Shown one piece after another: positions 38,025 to 51,800 of a stretch of 64,000 nucleotides of DNA. The notes under the pieces were generated by a model. It had not been told where the DNA came from, made no database searches, and was given only the letters and a program-made list of their open reading frames with translations. The first letter of the stretch is position 1; each line of letters opens with the position of its first letter. The stretch comes from Heloderma charlesbogerti (taxonomy: Eukaryota; Chordata; Lepidosauria; Squamata; Helodermatidae), in the NCBI GenBank assembly GCA_026122225.1, contig JANEZZ010000728.1:620001-684000 (forward strand), given 5' to 3'. The translations under genes were made by a program, and so were the position numbers.

Positions 38025-38093
38025 TCTGTCTGTCTGTCTGTCTCCCTCTCCCTCCCTCCCTCCCTCCCTCCCTCTCCCCACCCCTCTCTCTCA
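38025..38093. repeat. TGTC and CCCT compound microsatellite
   Basis: Four or more TGTC units followed by CCCT units. Confidence 0.93.
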
Positions 38094-38261
38094 GCCCAGG
38101 TCCCCTTGCCTTCACACACTACAAGTAACAGATGTGGCTGCAACCAGTACAAATACTTATTCAGTCTTTTCCCTTCCCCTGTGTTTAAAGGCAAGCTGTC
38201 TGCCTTTTAACAATTGTTTGACGTTTCACTTGGTGCAATTAAAATATAATTCAGTGCCTTG

Positions 38262-38267
38262 TTTATT
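38262..38267 (-). promoter_or_regulatory. Candidate CNGA3 polyadenylation signal
   Basis: TTTATT on the plus strand reads AATAAA on the minus strand, about 836 bases after the CNGA3 stop. No nearer AATAAA was seen. Confidence 0.4.
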
Positions 38268-39102
38268 AAGAAACAACAACAAAAAGATCGCTTCAGAGAG
38301 AAGGAGGAAGTGGGTTCGTGATATCACAGGCACTGTGCACAGCCAGCTGCTGATGTGAACGGCAGAACCAGTTTCTACTGAGATTGATCTTGGAAAGATT
38401 GTACAACTGAGCAAACTTCAGTGATAGCACTTCCACAGCAAGCCCACTATTCAAATTATGTATATTTATACGTTCCCTGAGAGAGAAAAAACTTGGTATT
38501 CCATCAGGCCTTTCCCATGACCAGAGAATATCAAAGCAGAGAGATACAGTTTTGAGATTTGTGTCAAGTAAGTATACAAATAGTTCACAGTGCAACCGTC
38601 TGCAAGTGCTAGATAAATTGTGTGTTTTTAACCAAGTTTCTTTAAAATGAGCAGAATGAATTACTCTGAAAATGGAAAATTCTATTCTTTTTGAGGCTGC
38701 TATCATTTCAAGGTAGAAAATGTGCAAGTACTATTATATGCAAGCATCAGTTTCATCAGACAATTACTATTAGTTTACACAAGATTCCCTCAGCACCAAA
38801 TACATTGTGAAAAGTGATGACAACAAATGCGGTCAGACCTTCACAAACTACTATCAAGGAGGTCTGATCATGACTTACAAGAAACCAGTAACTAGTACAA
38901 AATGAGCAAAAGAAAAACGGAGAAGTGAAGTTCTGTTTCTAAAAATATCATAAAATGTAAGAATGTCCTATTTACAAGACAATGAAAAACTCTACAAATT
39001 CATTGCTTTTGGCCCATATAAAAAACCATGTTTACATATTTGTATGTATATTTATCTGTTATGATGCCATTTTCTGTGCTGACTGAAGATCAAAATGCGC
39101 AC

Positions 39103-40511
39103 CTAATTCTTTTTCTCTTCCCCTGGTTTTCCAACCTCATCCCCTGCATCTGACAAGGCACCACTTCCATATTTCTTGACTTTGGTCTCCACTTTCACAA
39201 GTCTCTGCTTGACTTTGGCTTGAGCTGCAGTGTACTCTGCTAGGAGCCGTGCAAACCTGGTCTGGAGAATGTCTAGAGCCGATTCAATTTTATCTATTTT
39301 CTCTTCCAAATCTTTGGCGTCCGCTCCTGCTTTTGCTGCTTCTTCGTCAATGAGATTGTCTTTCATCAAAATTTGCCGTCCTTTTTCTTCCAGTGCCTTT
39401 TTGGCTTCAGGATACTCTGTGAGAGCTTCCATCAGGTCATCTTTTGACAAACAAAACAGATCAGAATAGCCGATGCTCCTGATATTGGCAGTCCTTCTGT
39501 TACCGGATTTGCTGCCTTTGATGTTTAAGATGCTGATTTCTCCAAAGTAGCTGCCATCGCTTAGGACCACAAACTGTGTCACACCATCATCAGCCACCAC
39601 AGCCAACTTCCCTTCTTTAATAATATACATTTCTCTTCCGACATCACCTTTCTTGCAAATATAATCTCCAGGACTGAAGACTGTAGGTCTTAGCTTCAAC
39701 ACCAACTCAATAAGGAGCCCAGCTTCACAATCCTGGAAGATACGCACTTTCCGTAGCGTGTCCAAGTGGACATTAATGGCAATTTCAGCCCTCAGTTTGT
39801 CAGGAAGGTACTTAAGGACTTCCTTCTCTTCTACTGTTTTTTTGTTTGTCCAGAGGTAATCAAGCCATTTAATGACTCTGGCTTCCAAGTCTTTAGTGAC
39901 CTTTCGGAAATGCAAGTACTGTTTGATAGAATCAACCTTGGCCTGGAACTCTGCCTTAGAAGCATTCATGTTAGAAATCATAGAGCCTACATTGCCAACA
40001 ATGGTAGCAAAGATAAGCACACCCACTAGGAAGTCAATGACCACAAATAGATACTCCTCATCTTTCACTGGAGGTGGCGTTTCTCCAATGGTTGTCAGTG
40101 TCAGTGTTGACCAGTACAAACTGTAAATATACTTTCTGGACAAACGTCCATGTTCTGGATGGGACACATTGGGATAGACCCAGGTGTCTGTTCCAAATCC
40201 AATTTTCTTTGAAATGGCAAAATATATACATGCATTCCAGTGGATAATGATAAGAATGTACAAGACAAGGTTCCCAATACGGAACATGTTTGGGTAGTTT
40301 GTTCTCGTTTCTGTGCGGTCAAAGAACTCAAGGAGCCTGGCCAGCCGCAGCAACCGGTTAAACCGCAGCTCGGGACAGTTCAATCCAAATTTTAAATAAC
40401 CCAGGTCTGTTGGAGCAAGAGACAGTACGTCCAACTTGAACTGTGAAGTTGATTGATAATTTCGTCTTAATTTCTTTTCATCTAGAACTAGCAGTCCTTG
40501 TTCAAGGAAAC
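39103..40511 (-). CDS. CNGA3: CNGA3 last exon: S3 to C-terminus
   Basis: This large exon follows TTTTTAAG and starts with GT completing Gly250, then [13 protein letters not shown]. It holds S3-S6, the pore TIGETPPP, the C-linker, the nucleotide-binding domain ([15 protein letters not shown] to DLMEAL) and the leucine-zipper-like tail, ending EEKKN and TAG at 39105-39103. A single large last exon is normal for CNGA genes. Confidence 0.98.
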
Positions 40512-42763
40512 CTTAAAAAGCAAAGCAAAAAGAAAAGGCAAGATTTCTTCAGCAGTAATGTTTATACCAAAAAGCTTGTAATATATTTGCAAAGGTAAGA
40601 GATATTGCTGTACTCATCATGTTCTTCTTATGTTACGCTACACTCCTCCCGTACAGAGAACCTAAGGCCATCTTCTGACGCTTTCTCTGGGTGCTCCTGC
40701 TGAATGGTTTTCATTTGTAGTTTCCCAGCTAGGCAATGGAAGCAGAATACCCGAAAGAGTGCCTTCTCTCTTATCAACCTGCCTGGTCACTGAAGTCATC
40801 AGAGGGCATCATCATGGTGATTCCACATGGACTTATGGCCCAGCTGGAGTCTACCCAGGGAAGAGCCTTCAGTGTGGTGGCCCCCCTCTATGGAATTCCC
40901 TGGATCCTATCTTCGTATCTTTTATTTTTCACCACTCCAGAATCTGTCTAATGTGGGGCAGTATATAAATGTTGTAAATAAGTAAGTAAGGGCGCAATCC
41001 TATGGCCACTAGTCAGCAACTAGATGACCATAGGATAGGTCAGTTCCCTGAGAACTGACCTCCAGCCCCTCCTGCGCTGCCTTGTAGGCAGCATGGAATG
41101 GCCCCGCACTCCACACTCAGAAGAGGAGCACAGAGTGGCAAATACAGGGCATTCCTGAGGGCTTGCTGGGGCGGGGAAGTTGGAAATGTTAGTATGACAC
41201 ATCCTATGTGTCGTCCAGCTGCTGCTTCCCACGCTCCGAGGTCCCATGGCTAGACAGCCGAAATCGGCTGTCTAGCCACAAAAGCCGGTGGGGGGATCAC
41301 AGCTCGTTGTGGGTTAAATAACCCATGACAAGTTGAGGTGTGTTGTCTGAACCTGGTCATTGTGTCGGAGTACTACTGCTCTAAGACTTGCTTGTTTTCC
41401 GTGGCCTCCCCCTGATTATGTTTTATTGGACTGTTCTGCTTTGTACCTGCAACTGTGTTGTAGATTTTAGAACTATCTAGGCTAGATGTTTTATTCCTGA
41501 TGTTTGTTGTTCTTATAAATTTTTGCTGTTTTATCATTGTATATGTTTTCATTATATGTGATTTTATTGTTGCAAGCCACCTGGCCAGGTCGGGGGGGTC
41601 GGAGGGGGACCGCTCTGTAAAATGGCCTAGGAATATTCGTAATGAAAGAAAGAAAGTCTTAAGTCAGAGGGTTGTACTAGAGCATCCTTCCCCAAGCTGG
41701 TGCCCTCCAGCTTTTTTGGATGAAAACTCCTATCATCTCTTATCATTGGCCAGGCTGCTGGGGGTGATGGGAGTTGGGAGTCCAACACATCTGGGGAGCA
41801 CCACACTGGGGGAGGCTGTATTGTAGGATCTCAACAATTTAATCCATTGCTATGATTCTGCTCTTTTGATCCACTATGGCTGACAGTCTTAAGAAACTGA
41901 TTCATCATTGGTGTAATTCCATGGCAGAAAATTACTCACCTGTCCGGAATCTGACAAGTATGTCCATGATGTACACTGCATCAGAGGAATAGTCCAAGAT
42001 CAGCCAGAGTGTAAGGTGTTCCATTTGAAGCTCATCAAAACAGGCTCTAAGCCAGCATAAAAGAACAGAAGATATGATTAGGGCAAACAAACTGCTCCTG
42101 ACAGATTTTGGTGGGAGAGTTAAGCACATGCTAATCTTCCCATTGAAAATAATAGGACTTATGAGTGTTTAACATTACCTGGATTGTTCATTTATACTAT
42201 GAAGTTGGCACTGAGCCTTTGCTTGTCTTCCTGGTACTGAATGGTAGGGAACGCAAAGAACAGATACAAGTTAAGCTGCTGAACTGGAAGGGAAAGGAAA
42301 GGTTCCTCCTGTGTAAGCACCAAGTCATTGCTGACTCCCGGAGGGACACCTCTTTCGTGGCGTTTTCATGGCAGACTGTAGCGGGGTGGTTTGCCATTGC
42401 TTTCCCCAGTCGTCACTACCTTTCCCCCAGCAAGCTGGGTGAACTGGACTAAGTGATTAATCTGGGGAAAATGGATTGAAGAGTGCAGCCCATTAAAAAG
42501 ACTATTCGTGGCTTGCAGATCATGGCTCTCCTGAACCCACCAGATGGCGCCTGCAGGCTGTTGCAAGCATGGAGACTGCTGCAAATCAGGGATGAAAAAA
42601 AGAATGCTGTTCCTACTTCAGAAAGATCTATGTATGGATCAAGCTGGTTTGCTTGCTACATGCATAGAATTGTAGGGCTAATATGAACCGCTGTCAAAAG
42701 ATTTGCCCATAATAGGTAGGTAGGTAGGTAGGTAAGTAGGGGGAGAGAGAGAGAGAGAGAGAT

Positions 42764-42815
<52 letters not shown>

Positions 42816-45800
42816 TGGACGGATGGATGGACGTAGAATGACGGAGGGTGTTTCTACATTAATCCAAAAACCCACATCCTTTCCGGAGCTTCCTGGTTTC
42901 GGTTTCTTTGCAGGATTAGGAAGGGCTTCTTTACACCACTGCCACATTGTTTGAACTGAGAGAGTATGTTCCTCCCTCCCTGGCATGTGTGCAAAGGAGG
43001 GGGGGGAGTCTTGTTTTCGTAGCTTAACTTCTGTACTGTTTTCTTGCAGCCCCCAGGAAACCTCTGACTAACTTCTGAGTAGACATAAAATGTAAGATTG
43101 TGCTGTAAGTCTGCAACTCTTGGCACACTTATGTGGGTGTAAGCTGCATTGAACTCAATGGGACTTACTTCTGAGTAGACATAAGTTCACTCTGTAAGTC
43201 TGCAACTCTCGGCACACTTACTTGGGAGTAAGCCCCATTGAACTTAATAGGGTGCTCTGAAGCAAGAGAGGACGTTGCTTCTGAGCTTGGTGGGGTGGGG
43301 GATCAGATGTGTCTCCCTTCGTTGCAGAGAGGCATTTTACGCTCTTTTCCCTCCAACTGAGAAATGCCGAGGCAGGAGTCGCAATCGGCAAGCGATTCTT
43401 GTCCTTGTGCCTGTCAAATCTCATCCTGACCACCCCCAACAACTGAAAACAAATGCCGACAGCAGGCAGGCACAGAGGTTTCTTCCACTATTGGAGAATT
43501 TCACAGGGAGGTCATGGCGCTCCTGTTCCATGGGCTGGAAAAAATACCACCTTTTTTGCATTTGGGAAAACATGAGATAGGCTGGAGGAAATGGCGGGAG
43601 ACACCCTGGACGGTAGTGGTGTCATCTAAGGAGCCCGCAAACTTCCAAGAGAGAGCCATCGCACTAGCAGGATAAAAGCTCTGTGTGATGAACCCCTAAG
43701 GAAGAGGACCAGTGTGGTGGAAATGGGCTGGCATTCCACCTTTCATAGTAATTTGAGAATGTGTGATATGCAAAATGACATATTGCAAAAATGAAGGGTT
43801 GGACCCAGATTTAGTCATACTTAGAGTAGGCTCATTGAAAACAATGGGATTTAAGTTACTCATGACAAAATTAGATCTCATTGATTTCATTAATGGCAAG
43901 TATGACTAGAGCTGGATCTGACCCAATAGATCAAGGGTATACATTTTTTAAAACTATTTTTTTTTAATTAGTTTTGTTTCCTTACAAAGTGAACAGGTTG
44001 TGACTTAGTGGGACTTAACCGTGGCTAGTCTAAATCCCATTGGTTTCAATGGGTACACTCTAAGTATGACTACCCCAGTATAAATGAAATACGGAATAGA
44101 AGATGTTGGATTGAAATGATATATTGAGGAAAAAAACAAGGTAATGATGTAATACCTTCCTGGGCAAGGTGCTCAAATGGTGGTGGTGAGTCAACTCCAG
44201 ATATTCTTGAATGAAATGGATTATCTAGATCCATTTCACTTGGGCTTCAGGCCTGGTTTTGGATTGGAAACTGCCTTGGTTGCCCTGTGGGATGACCTCT
44301 GTCAAGAGAGGGTCAGGAGGAGTGTGACCTCAGTCCAGATAGCCTATCCAGAGGTATAACATGGTTGACCGTTCTGGAAGTTCCTGAGAGGGTCAAGACT
44401 TCTGGACAGGCTATCTGGGCTGGGTGCTGGAGATACTGTGTTGTTTCTGCTCCTACTTGGATGGCCAATTCCAAACGGGGGTGCTCTGGGATTACTGCTC
44501 TGTGCCTTGACAGCTTTGCTATGGGGCTTCACAGGGCTCTATTCTATCCCCCATACTGTTCAATATCTACATGAAACTGGTGGGGGAGATTATCCAGAGG
44601 TGTGGGCGGAGGTGTCACCAATATGCAGATGACATCCAGCTCTTTCTCTCCTTTTCATCAAATCCAGGTGAGGCAGTGGATGTTCTGAATTACAGCCTGG
44701 GTGCAGTAATGGACTGGATGAGGTCCAATGAACCGAGATCAGTTCAGACAAGTTGGAGGTGCTATTAGTTTGTCTGCCCATCTGAATGATGTTCAACCTG
44801 TTCAGGGCAGTGGGGAGGGTGGCACTCTCCCTAGAGGATCAGGTTTGTAGCTTAGGGGAGCTCTTGAATTCAGCATTGTCACTGGAGGCACAGGTGGCCT
44901 CGGTGTCAGAGGGCACCTTTTATCAGCTTGGGCTGTTATACCAACTCATACCCTATTTGGCAGAGATAGACTGGGTGCAGACATCATGATAACCCACGAT
45001 GGGTAAATTAAGCGATAGCTTAATTAACCCATTGTGGGTTATTGTGTTGTCTGGTGGGAGTTTTTTAACCCACAATGGCTTATTTGGCCAAAATCATAGA
45101 ATCATAGGGTTGGAAGGGGCCTACAAGACCATCGAGTCCAACCCCCTGCTCAATGCAGGGTTAACCCATGGTTTGCAGAGTGGGTTATTTAATTGATTGT
45201 GGGTTATCGTGTCATCTGGCAGTCACCATGAGTTATTCAGGCTACAGAGCTGTGCAGGAAGATTGATCTAAACCACTGCCACTCTGCTCTTCGCTAGCTT
45301 AGCACTTAGGAATCCATTAAAGCGACCAAGCCAGCAGTGTAAATGGGGGCAGGGGGGGGGATGAGCAGGATTGGGACCAAACCTCATACCCAGCCTCCCC
45401 TACTCAGGAGGCACCCGATGCATCATCAAAATCTTTTTAGACAATCATGTAGACTGAAATAGCCATTTGAAAAGAAAAAGAAACATGTCCAAAACCATTT
45501 TCCTTTAAAATATGTTATACAAATACATATGAAGCTGCCTTAAATGGAATCTTGATAGACTGGAGCACTGGGCAGAAAACAACAGAATGAAATTTAATAG
45601 GGATAAAGGCCAAGTTCTGCACCTAGGAAAAAGAAACCAAATGCACAGTTACAAGATGGGGGATACGTGGCTCAACAACACTACAAGCGAGAAGGATCTT
45701 GGATGTCGATCACAAGCTGAATATGAGCCAACAATGTGATGTGGCTGCAAAAAAGGCAAATGCTATTTTGGGTTGCATTAATAGAAGTATAGCTTCCAAA

Positions 45801-48800
45801 TCACTTGATGTACCCTCTACTCAGCACTGGTTAGGCCTCATCTGGAGTACTGTGCCCACTTCTGGGCACCACACTTTAAGAAGGATGCAGACAAGCTGGA
45901 AAGGGTTCAGCGGAGGGCAACAAAGATGGTCAGAGGAATGGAAACAAAGCCCTATGAAGAGAGACTGAAAGAACTAGGCATGTTTAGCCTTGAGAAGAGA
46001 AGACTGAGGGGAGATAGGATAGCGCTCTTCAAGTACTCAAAAGGTTGTCACAGAGAGGAAGGCCAGGATCTCTTCTCGATCATGCCAGAGTGCAGGACGC
46101 GGAATAATGGGCTCACAGGAAGCCAGATTCCAGCTGAACATCAGGAAACACTTCCTGACTGTTAGAGCAATATGACAATGGAACCAGTTACCTAGGGAGG
46201 TGGTGGGCTCTCCCACACTGATGGCATTCAAGATGAGGCTGGACACCCATCTGTCAGGGATGCTCTGACTTGGATTCCTGCATTGAGCAGGTGGTTGGAC
46301 TTGATGGTCTTATAGGCCCCTTCCAACCCTACTATTCTTTGATTCTATGAATCATTGGTTGATTTCAGCCCAGCCCAGCCATTCCCAATGATGCGTCCTC
46401 CAGTCAGATGTGGAAGATGAAGATATAAGAGACTGAAACCAAAACCAACCTATTAACGTCTCATCCTTACCTACACACTAACAAACACCAATTATAGAAT
46501 ACTGGAGTTGCAATGATTGCCAACCACCTGTAGTACATATTGCTTGAAGGATCCATCACAAAGACGTCTTTCTTCTTCCTGAAAAGTAGAAACAAACATA
46601 CAGATCTGTATGTACACAGAAAGGATCACCGATCCACGTTTCAGAGAGATCACTCTCCCAGGAGCAGGCTGCGATGGCTGAGTTCAGTAAGGAATGCATT
46701 ATGACTTGGTACTGACCCATCTAGTCTGACCCAACACAACACCTATATCAACCCTCTCCAACATGGCACCTTCCAGATGTGTTGGACCGTGACTCCCCTA
46801 ATTCCCAGCCACCATGGGCAATGGCCATGCTGGGTGGGAATTATGAGAGTCACAGTTGGAGAAGGCTGACCTTCATGTACTTTCATAAATTGAAAATGGA
46901 GAGTGTATCTTATCATCAGTCACCAGGACCAGTAAAGTACTTTAATCGTATGTTTAACTCTAAAGTGCTCCACAGCACTTGGAGGCTTCAGCTGATCAGG
47001 GTATCAAATAGATTGCTATCCATGTTGCCCAGACAGATGCGAAAGCCTTTCCTCATCAAAGTATCACATTAATCCTACCAGTGGAGACTGGTCGCTCCGA
47101 TTTTGGTGGGGCTGTGATTCCATTCTGGGTTTTAGTCAGAACAAGTCAGAACTCTAAAGGAGCTATCCAGGCTGCTGAACCCTATCCACAAAATGGGCTC
47201 AGCATGTTGGATAGCTCCTTTATAGTTCTGGCTGGTTCTAACTAAAACCCGGAGTGGAATTACCATAGCCCCACTGAAATCAGAGCCACCAGCCTCCACT
47301 GTGTCCTACCTCAAAAGTGCTACATAAATCCATGCCAGCATTAAAGATCTCAGACCTAAAATAGCAGAAGAGTGTAGCCATAGCAAATAGAGACCGTCAT
47401 GGGTAACAGGGTGTTTCTATTTTCTTCCTTTCATTTTTTTCACCAAGGTCACAACCCTGTATCACAAGGTGCTTTTTACACTCTTCCTAGTAAATGCAGG
47501 GTAGGGCAAAAATCAGACAGAGTATTCTTAACCAAGTTTACTACTAGTGCACTAACTACGATCACAGTACTACAAGTTTACTACCAGTATACAAAGTGCA
47601 CTACTACCACTATTTTATTATTATGCACGGTAGTGTACTACACGCACTTGGGATGTAATCGTTGCAACACACTTCTTGGTACCAATGTTCACGTTGCCTT
47701 TAGTGCACTCGGTTTCTTTTGATCCCTTCTTTTCATGAGTTTGCTTGGAAACAAGCCCTCATCAATGGGCGCAAGCTTAAGGATCCATGACTAGGGCTGC
47801 CATCTTCAGCATGCTTACAAAGGAGTTAATCCCATTCAACTAAGTGGAACCACTGAGTAAACATGCTTAGGATTGCACTGGAAGGCTGCAGTCCTGTGCA
47901 CACTTACTTCAGAGTAAGTCCCATTGAATGCAGTGGGATTTAAATAAACATGCATGGGCTTGTATGGCATAGGATTGCCATTTGTTTACTGATGGCATCC
48001 ATGGCAGTCCATCTATTCATGCCAGCAATAAAAGTGGCCTTAGTATTAGATGCTGCAGCTGTCATCCCTAGCATTCAAAGTTGGCTTGCATTCAAAGTTG
48101 GCTGGCAAATCATTGATTATCAGTGGCATGATGTGCCAAATCCTCCAGCCTCGGTGGCCAGTTAGGCCAGCACAAGAAGCCTAAATAGTGGGATTAGCTG
48201 GATCTTACTTCCCATAGCCCACCACTACTTCTACTCCCAGCTCCTTTTGCTGCCATAACAGGCCACTGCAATAAGAAATCAGAAAGAAAGGCAGACACAG
48301 GGAAACTGGGGTAAAAGGTCACTTCTTAGGCTCCTTAAACCATTCTAGGGCATCAACCAGAGAACACGGGCTTATGTTTAAGCATGTCTGACTCATGTTC
48401 TTTGCATATTACAGCTGTACTCTGGGAGCCATGTTTCCGTGGATTCACCCGACGACACTGCTGTAACTTTGGAAGGGCTGTAACCACATGGATGGAGTCA
48501 ATCACAGGAGTCTTTCACGTGAGGAGGGGAAGACTCGCATGATCAGCCCCATCGATGTGGTTGCAAGCCTTTCCACCAGCTTTCCCCAACCTGGTGCCCT
48601 CCATGCTGGCTGGGACATGCTGGGAGCTGTGGTCCAACACATCTGGAGGGCACCAGTTTGGGGTAGGTTGTGTTTACACATGACCATGAAATAATTAGGC
48701 TATCAAAAAGCAGCATATGTGGTGCAGCTATAAGCTGTAAAAGGCACTTCAGTGCTACATGGGGGATAAGATGTTTGCGCACATCTGTAGCCACCAGAGT

Positions 48801-51800
48801 GATCCCATGTTTGTCAAAAGATTATATGGGGATTGTTGTTGTTGTTGTTCAGTCGTTCAGTCGTGTCCGACTCTTCGTGACCCTGTGGACCACAGCACGC
48901 CAGGCCTTCCTGTCCTGCGCTCTCTCCCGGAGTGTGCTCAAGTTCATATTCATTGCATCGGTGATGCTATCTAGCCACCTCATCCTCTGCCGTCCCCTTC
49001 TCCTTTTGCCTTCAGTCTTTCCCAGCATCAGGGTCTTTTCCAGGGAGTTTTCTCTTCGCATTAGGTGGCCAAAATATTTGAGCTTCAGCTTCAGTATCTG
49101 TCCTTCCAATGAGCACTCAGGGTTGATTTCCTTTAGGATTGACTGATATGTGGGGGAGAGAGCCCTAAATTGCCCTATCTAGTAGCAGGTTTCCTGAGCA
49201 GCTGCAGCATTCTAGAATGTACAGTTGGATGGTAGGTTTTGAGATGACAGCTATTCAAGACCTGGATAACTTAGGGTGCTTCCAGGCAGAGGACTCCTTG
49301 TCTACCAGTCAAATGATGTTGTGCCATTATTCCATCTTTCCCTGCTTAATAGATTTTTAGTGACAAGAAAAAAAAGGTGGAAGCAATGGGGAAATGGGGG
49401 AGAGTTACAAATGGAAGAGCACGTCATCTGGACCTCGTTAAATTCTGTGAATTAGGTAAGGTGATTGCACAATAAAAGCCTCATGTGGAAGCACCCAGAA
49501 GTCGCCATTAGTTGATTATATTGGGCTGGATCCAGGATCTGCCTTCTGCCAGAGGAAGGGATTTCCTCTTGGAAGGTTCCCCCACCCAATCTTTGGGGAT
49601 CCCCACTCCACCCACTCCACCTCCCACAGCTCACCCCATTCAGCAGGACCATCTGACTCTCTGTGTAGCATTTTCAGGGGGCTGCAGGAAAGGAGGGGGT
49701 GGGGAAGTCCTCTTCCGCCAGCCCAGTTGCTCATGCTGAAATCTGGATCCAACCCATTGTGTTCAATGTCCTATAGCACAGGAAGTGTGTTGCAAAGATA
49801 TAATCATTCTAATTCATACTTACTCTTCTTCCTTCTTTTTATCATCTTTTTTGTCATCTTTTTTCTCCTCTTTCTTTTCCTCCTCAGCCTCTTTCTTTTC
49901 TTCCTTCTTTCTGCATAACACAGTGTGTTATCACAGTGTGTTATCTTTGCACAATTCTTGGCTTCTCAGCAGCTGAAGCCTACACACAGGGAGCCAGCCT
50001 AAGTCCATACAAAGGGCCACTTGCACATTTAATGCAAAAAAAGGCCATGTGACTTAGACAGGAAATATCGGGAATGCAGCAATACCGCAAAAGAAGCTGG
50101 CTGGTTTTGCAAGAGTTTTGACCACTCTCTATGAATTTGCTAGCAGCTATTTATTGCTACCATGATTTCCTTGGTGAACTGTTAAGTTGAGGCGAGCTTA
50201 CTAAAGCCAGATTTACTAAACCTTGTGTCATATGATCACGATCCCATCATGGTAACACTATATCCCTCTTGCGCATTTATACCTCGTGGGACACACAATG
50301 ACATTTGCTGTGGTATATTGGATAATGTGGAATAAAAAGCAGGACATAACACTGCAAAAGTGGTATATTGAATGTGTAATGTGCCCCAAAAGTTATCAGT
50401 GCACTTCAATACTGCTATAAAGCAGTTGTGTAGATCTAGCCTTAGTCATCCTGGTTTGGCCCACTCCGCCAAGCCTGGTAAACAAACCCTCAAAAGCCCA
50501 AGCGCTGGGCACCATAACTGTAGAACTTCCATACTTATAGAGAGGTAAATATGCAGCTGGTGCCCTGCAGAGTGTGTCAGGGGGCAGGAGTCACTTCAAG
50601 GCAACTTAGATTGGAGAAGTGGCAGGCGGGGAAAGGGTCAAACACTTATCTCTTCTTCACCCATCCCACTGCTTCTCCAGTCCAAATTCTCCTTCTGAAA
50701 TGGATCTTCTCTAAGGAAAGCAGACTTTGGACTTGTTTCTTTGCACACATTTGCACAATTGTGTAGTGGTAAATTAGTACAGGCATAGCCATGCCCCCAA
50801 GGACAGTCCGAAGATGCAGGCAGCTGTGTTGGTCCATATGAGCAAACTAGTTTTAGCAATTTTATAACCACCAGGAACAGTCCTTCTGTAACACTAATGG
50901 CCCTTCATTGCCCATTCAAGCCCGAGCTACCCTGAGAGACTTTGCATTACAACAGGGAATATATTCTTGTTGGGGACATTCATTTCCCCCACAGCTACTG
51001 TGAGGATTGCAGCTAAGGTTAGAGGGAACAGGAAGTGCTCAGGGGGTGGCAGATGACATCAGCATCCCTGCTAATAAAAAAGTGTCAGTGCTGCATGTCT
51101 CCAGGCCCTGGCTTCACTACACCACTGCATTTGCAAGAAAAACTAGGCAGCTCTGCAGCCCATTTAGCAACCTTATGACTATCCCCATGCAATTTTCACA
51201 ACAGGCTTTGTCATCTTTTAAGATACTGAGGGTACATGAACATGGGTACTGTACCACTGGCTTACTGAGACAACTCCTGCTTCTGTACGATTCACACTTG
51301 ACCGGGGGCAATTCCATGTTTAATCACTCCTGAAAACCCAGAGTAGTTAACTGTTCTTTTTCCTGAGCTCCTGGTAAGAGACACGAACTGGGTTCACTCA
51401 ACACACTAACCCACACTCAGTGGTTGAGTGTGAGTTGTTGTTGAACCGTGGGTTGTTTGTTGAACTTTGGATAGTGTGTTGTCCAAACCCAGGACATTTT
51501 CTGCAGGGTGGCTTGTTGTTTTTTTCTTAATAATTCTTTATTAGTTTTCAGTTTCATATAACAATATATCAAGAAATTCACAGTGTCCACTAGTCCATGT
51601 CTTTGTACTGATTAAATGTTCTCAGATCCTGGACATTGTTGCATGAATTTCCATTTCTTTTTCTTACAGTCCTTTTTTCCCCTCCCAACTCTCCCTCCTG
51701 CCACCCTCCCTCCTGCCACCCTCCAATAACACCCACCACCTGAGTGATCCAATTGTAGGGTGGCTTGTTAACCATGCAGTATGATTTATTTTTCTTGAAC

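Larger units (their letters stand above)
37216..39102 (-). other. Intergenic DNA and CNGA3 3'UTR
   Basis: 37216-38020 is unrecognised, with CAG-rich patches near 37550. 38025-38093 is a TGTC then CCCT microsatellite. From 39102 down to about 38250 is the likely CNGA3 3'UTR: AT-rich, no repeats, with AATAAA on the minus strand at 38267-38262. Confidence 0.5.
40512..41939 (-). other. CNGA3 intron with repeats
   Basis: 40733-40990 is an L2-like 3' end, 40986-41285 a DNA element, 41300-41360 a foldback fragment, 41395-41660 another LINE-type 3' end, 41681-41820 a palindromic repeat. Little unique sequence remains. Confidence 0.6.
42047..46470 (-). other. CNGA3 intron with LINEs and microsatellite
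   Basis: Contains a repeat block near 42285-42450 (GGGGTGGTTTGCCATTGC, a squamate interspersed repeat), the 42713-42832 microsatellite, a tandem duplication at 43059-43258, L2-like (44150-44990) and CR1 (45545-46350) LINEs, and foldback fragments at 44975-45240. Confidence 0.6.
46579..49823 (-). other. CNGA3 intron with DNA elements and BovB
   Basis: Contains palindromic repeats at 46745 and 48576, the CAGTGGAG element 47079-47301, a GAGTAAGTCCCATTGA unit near 47820-47990, BovB 3' end (48835-49145), and a GGATCCA-family repeat (49516-49765). 47310-47800 and 48170-48560 are unrecognised. Confidence 0.6.
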
